The position numbers and the translations under genes are program-made. Of a stretch of 64,000 bases of DNA, positions 62,901 through 64,000 are shown in pieces. Location of the stretch: NCBI RefSeq assembly GCF_000729995.1, contig NZ_JNFG01000199.1:1-64000 (forward strand). The letters are read 5' to 3'. Position 1 is the stretch's first letter; the number at the start of each line of letters is the position of its first letter. Source of the DNA: Caballeronia sordidicola. GTDB lineage: Bacteria; Pseudomonadota; Gammaproteobacteria; Burkholderiales; Burkholderiaceae. A model generated the notes under the pieces. The model ran no database searches and was not told where the DNA came from. It saw nothing but the letters and a program-made list of their open reading frames with translations.

Positions 62901-63125
62901 GGTCGTGCCGAGCGTGCGTTCGTAGTACGTGACAATCCGGCCAGACATGTCGTCTGGTTGAAGCCCTGCATAGTTCCAGATGACACTGATGACGGGAATG
63001 CGGATATCGGGAAAGATGTCCGTCGGCGTACGGAGTGCCGCGAGTGGACCGATCAACACGATCAGCATCGCCAGCACGATGAACGTATAGGGCCGAGACA
63101 AAGCTAATCGGACAATTTTCAACAT
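59895..63125 (-). CDS. RND-family efflux pump, inner-membrane subunit
   Basis: The 1076-residue protein has the RND architecture: a first helix (FIVLAMLIVLIGPLAALRTP), a periplasmic porter domain, and a helix-4 proton-relay Asp pair in LAVGILVDDATVTIENINWH. A second half repeats the layout (VTALPAALAGIVWMLFITHT near the end). It is in the HAE/MdtB-like group of multidrug exporters and not the heavy-metal group, judged by motif only. It is the first gene of a three-gene pump operon. The regulator at 63378 lies upstream on the same strand and probably controls it. Confidence 0.93.
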   Translation of the reverse strand: MLKIVRLALSRPYTFIVLAMLIVLIGPLAALRTPTDIFPDIRIPVISVIWNYAGLQPDDMSGRIVTYYERTLGTTVNDVQHIESQSFRGYGIVKIFFQPTVDIRTATAQVTSVSQTVLKQMPPGITPPQILNYNASTVPVLQIALTSNTIDEQKLADYATNFIRPALVSVPGVAIPTPYGGKTREVQIDLDPHALQADRLSATDVATALAQQNQIVPAGTEKIGDFEYNIKLNNSPLALDELNNLPVKTINGATIYIRDIAHVRDGNPPQSNIVRLDGHRAVLMSILKNGSASTLDIIAGVKAKLPLIRETLPPGLKLVTLGDQSVFVKGAVSGVAREGIIAAALTSLMILLFLGSWRSTLIIASSIPLAVLAAIAALSAMGETLNVMTLGGLALAVGILVDDATVTIENINWHLEQGKSVRDAILDGAAQIVTPALVSLLCICIVFVPMLLLDGIARFLFVPMAEAVIFAMIASFVLSRTFVPMMAQYLLRPHASGGHASGELAASMDPHGMMHHAPSKNPLVRFQRGFEQLFGRFRGMYRILLGMALSSRKRFIIGFLAVVAASFLLSPYLGRNFFPNIDSGEIALHVRGPVGLRIEQTADLFDHVESTVRRTIPPNQLRAVIDNIGLPNSGINITYNNSGTMGPSDGDILISLGEDHAPTAEYVKKLRRLLPRAYPGVTFSFLPADIISQILNFGSPAPIDIQVAGPNQVGNYAYAQQLLRKVQLIPGIADTRIQQATTYPQFSVSVDRTRANELGITEGDVTNSVVANLSGTSQVAPTYWLNPRNGVSYAVVAQTPQYRMTSLNDLGNLMVTGKTGEAQILGGIATIKRGVGNAVVSHYNIEPLFDIYATTQGRDLGAVAAQINTIVHQSTKDVPKGSQVTVRGQVQTMNSAFMGLGLGLIAAIALIYLLIVVNFHSWSDAFVIVTALPAALAGIVWMLFITHTPLSVPALTGAILCMGVATANSILVVTFARERLAITGNALVAAMEAGFTRFRPVLMTALAMIIGMLPMALGLGDGGEQNAPLGRAVIGGLMCATIATLLFVPVVFSLVHRNDQAQEDHKLSGSGESHVH

Positions 63126-63321
63126 TGAGAACGGCTCCGTTCAGGGTGCGCGTGGTTAGCGCTGACTGAGTGACTTGATGACTTGATGAATTAAGGACAT
63201 CGGACCAATTGCGCAGTGACAGCGCCGGTGTCAGTCATTCTGGAAGGATCGGGTTAACACCCACGCACGGGAAAAATGAAACTAGTTTTAGTTTCGGGAA
63301 GGGCGGGTGCATGACGAAACT

Positions 63322-63364
63322 CGAGCGCAGCCACAAGGTGTTCCGCACCTTGTGGCTGCGCTCG
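63322..63364. terminator. perfect 19-bp hairpin between regulator and pump genes
   Basis: CGAGCGCAGCCACAAGGTG (63322-63340) is followed by TTCCG and its exact reverse complement (63346-63364). The flanks extend the stem imperfectly (AAACT and ATGTTT). It lies just past the stop of the regulator gene and 200 bp before the pump operon. It is most likely the regulator's terminator, though the U-run is short. Confidence 0.6.
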
Positions 63365-63377
63365 ATGTTTGGGGAAA

Positions 63378-64000
63378 TTAGTCCAGCAAATAGCCGGAGC
63401 CGCGAATCGTGCGAATCGCCGGGCGGCCGCTCGCGTCATCCACTTTCTTTCTCAGACGCCCCACGTGGACGTCGATGAGGTTGGTGCCCGGATCGAAACG
63501 GCAGCCCCACACGCCTTCGAAGATCATCGTGCGTGTGAGCACCTGGCCCACATGACGCATCATGAATTCGAGCACGCGAAACTCGGTCGGCTGCAGGTCG
63601 AGCACGCGGCCATGAAGCGTGGCGCGGCGGCGCACAAGATTGAGCTCGAGACCATGCACGCGCAAGACCGTTTCGTCGGATGCGGGTCCGGCCTTGCGTC
63701 GAAGCAAGGCTTCCACGCGGGCGCGCATTTCATCGTGAGAGAAGGGCTTGGTGAGATAGTCGTCACCACCAGCTCGCAGTCCACGCACGCGGTCATCCAC
63801 GTGGCTCATTGAACTGACGATCAGCACAGGCGTGTCGATGCCGACGCCTCGCATGGTCGTCACAATGGTGAGGCCATCCAGGTCCGGCAACATGCGATCA
63901 AGCGTGACAATGTCATAACCGCCACCAATGGCTTTCGCAATACCATCGCGGCCGGTGCGGGCAACCTGGACCGTATACCCGGGTGCGGACAATGCGCGAG
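63378..64000 (-). CDS. OmpR-family response regulator (5' end outside the window)
   Basis: The visible part begins inside the receiver domain (SAPGYTVQVARTGRDGIAKA). It includes the phospho-acceptor Asp in DIVTLDRMLPDLDG and Lys in DDYLTKPFSH. The OmpR DNA-binding domain follows (LQPTEFRVLEFMMRHVGQVL, FDPGTNLIDVHVGRLRKKV). About 20 N-terminal residues should lie beyond the edge. It is a close paralogue of the regulator at 52137. It probably controls the adjoining efflux operon; its kinase would be outside the window or downstream of none here. Confidence 0.9.
   Translation of the reverse strand, partial: RALSAPGYTVQVARTGRDGIAKAIGGGYDIVTLDRMLPDLDGLTIVTTMRGVGIDTPVLIVSSMSHVDDRVRGLRAGGDDYLTKPFSHDEMRARVEALLRRKAGPASDETVLRVHGLELNLVRRRATLHGRVLDLQPTEFRVLEFMMRHVGQVLTRTMIFEGVWGCRFDPGTNLIDVHVGRLRKKVDDASGRPAIRTIRGSGYLLD

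Noticed and set aside
1..64000. rRNA and tRNA genes
   Set aside because: No conserved rRNA blocks and no tRNA cloverleaf with a GGTTCGAATCC-like T arm were noticed in any intergenic stretch. A tRNA search program would be needed to exclude one fully.

Overview
The window is high-GC DNA with the gene content of a betaproteobacterium of the Burkholderia/Paraburkholderia/Caballeronia group. The evidence is a cepacian-type exopolysaccharide cluster in bce order, Burkholderia-type porins (SSVTLYG after the signal peptide), several small DUF4148 proteins, and an IS402-like (DUF4096) gene. Genus assignment is inference from gene content only.

Region 1 (about 1-15150) is an accessory polysaccharide region in flux. 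It holds a Wzy-like polymerase (832-2148), a Wzx-like flippase (10179-11435), two GT4 glycosyltransferases (8306-9508 and 12008-13225), a GT9-like protein (13701-14795) and two intact secreted clan-A glycoside hydrolases (3464-4930, 6732-7937) that look PslG-like. Between them lies wreckage: two further fragments of the same hydrolase family (177-655, 3187-3356), an IS5-type and an ISL3-type transposase remnant, a diverged dispersed repeat present twice, and AT-rich regulatory stretches.

Region 2 (15155-31331) is the cepacian bce-I-type core. A DUF4096 gene is convergent with bceA (GDP-mannose pyrophosphorylase/isomerase). Divergent from bceA runs bceB (initiating sugar-phosphate transferase), bceC (UDP-glucose dehydrogenase), bceD (tyrosine phosphatase), bceE (Wza-like exporter), bceF (Wzc-like tyrosine kinase), glycosyltransferases bceG, bceH, bceJ and bceK, and polymerase bceI. 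A 17-codon ORF bridges bceE and bceF by overlapping stop and start codons. The core has no flippase, so the flippase and second polymerase of region 1 may complement it or make a second polymer.

Region 3 (31332-41424) begins with a roughly 1.1 kb inverted-repeat element filling the space between two convergent genes. Then come an orphan solute-binding protein, a small unknown protein, and a periplasmic sensor-type binding protein divergent from a tightly coupled operon of two different histidine kinases and a NarL-type regulator. A small unknown gene and a strong terminator follow.

Region 4 (41425-50493) carries a chemoreceptor, a LysR/SDR divergent pair, and a catabolic cassette of FAD amino-acid-oxidase-like enzyme, MHS-type transporter and XRE-cupin regulator beside a decayed flavin monooxygenase gene. 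It ends with a porin.

Region 5 (50494-64000) has DUF4148 proteins and a small lipoprotein around an OmpR/EnvZ-like pair plus an orphan regulator whose receiver has lost its phosphorylation residues. A second porin follows, then a complete RND efflux operon with the OmpR-type regulator of a neighbouring system cut by the window edge.

Short in-frame or leader tandem repeats recur (12043-12092, 31367-31527, 33540-33575, 54281-54335).
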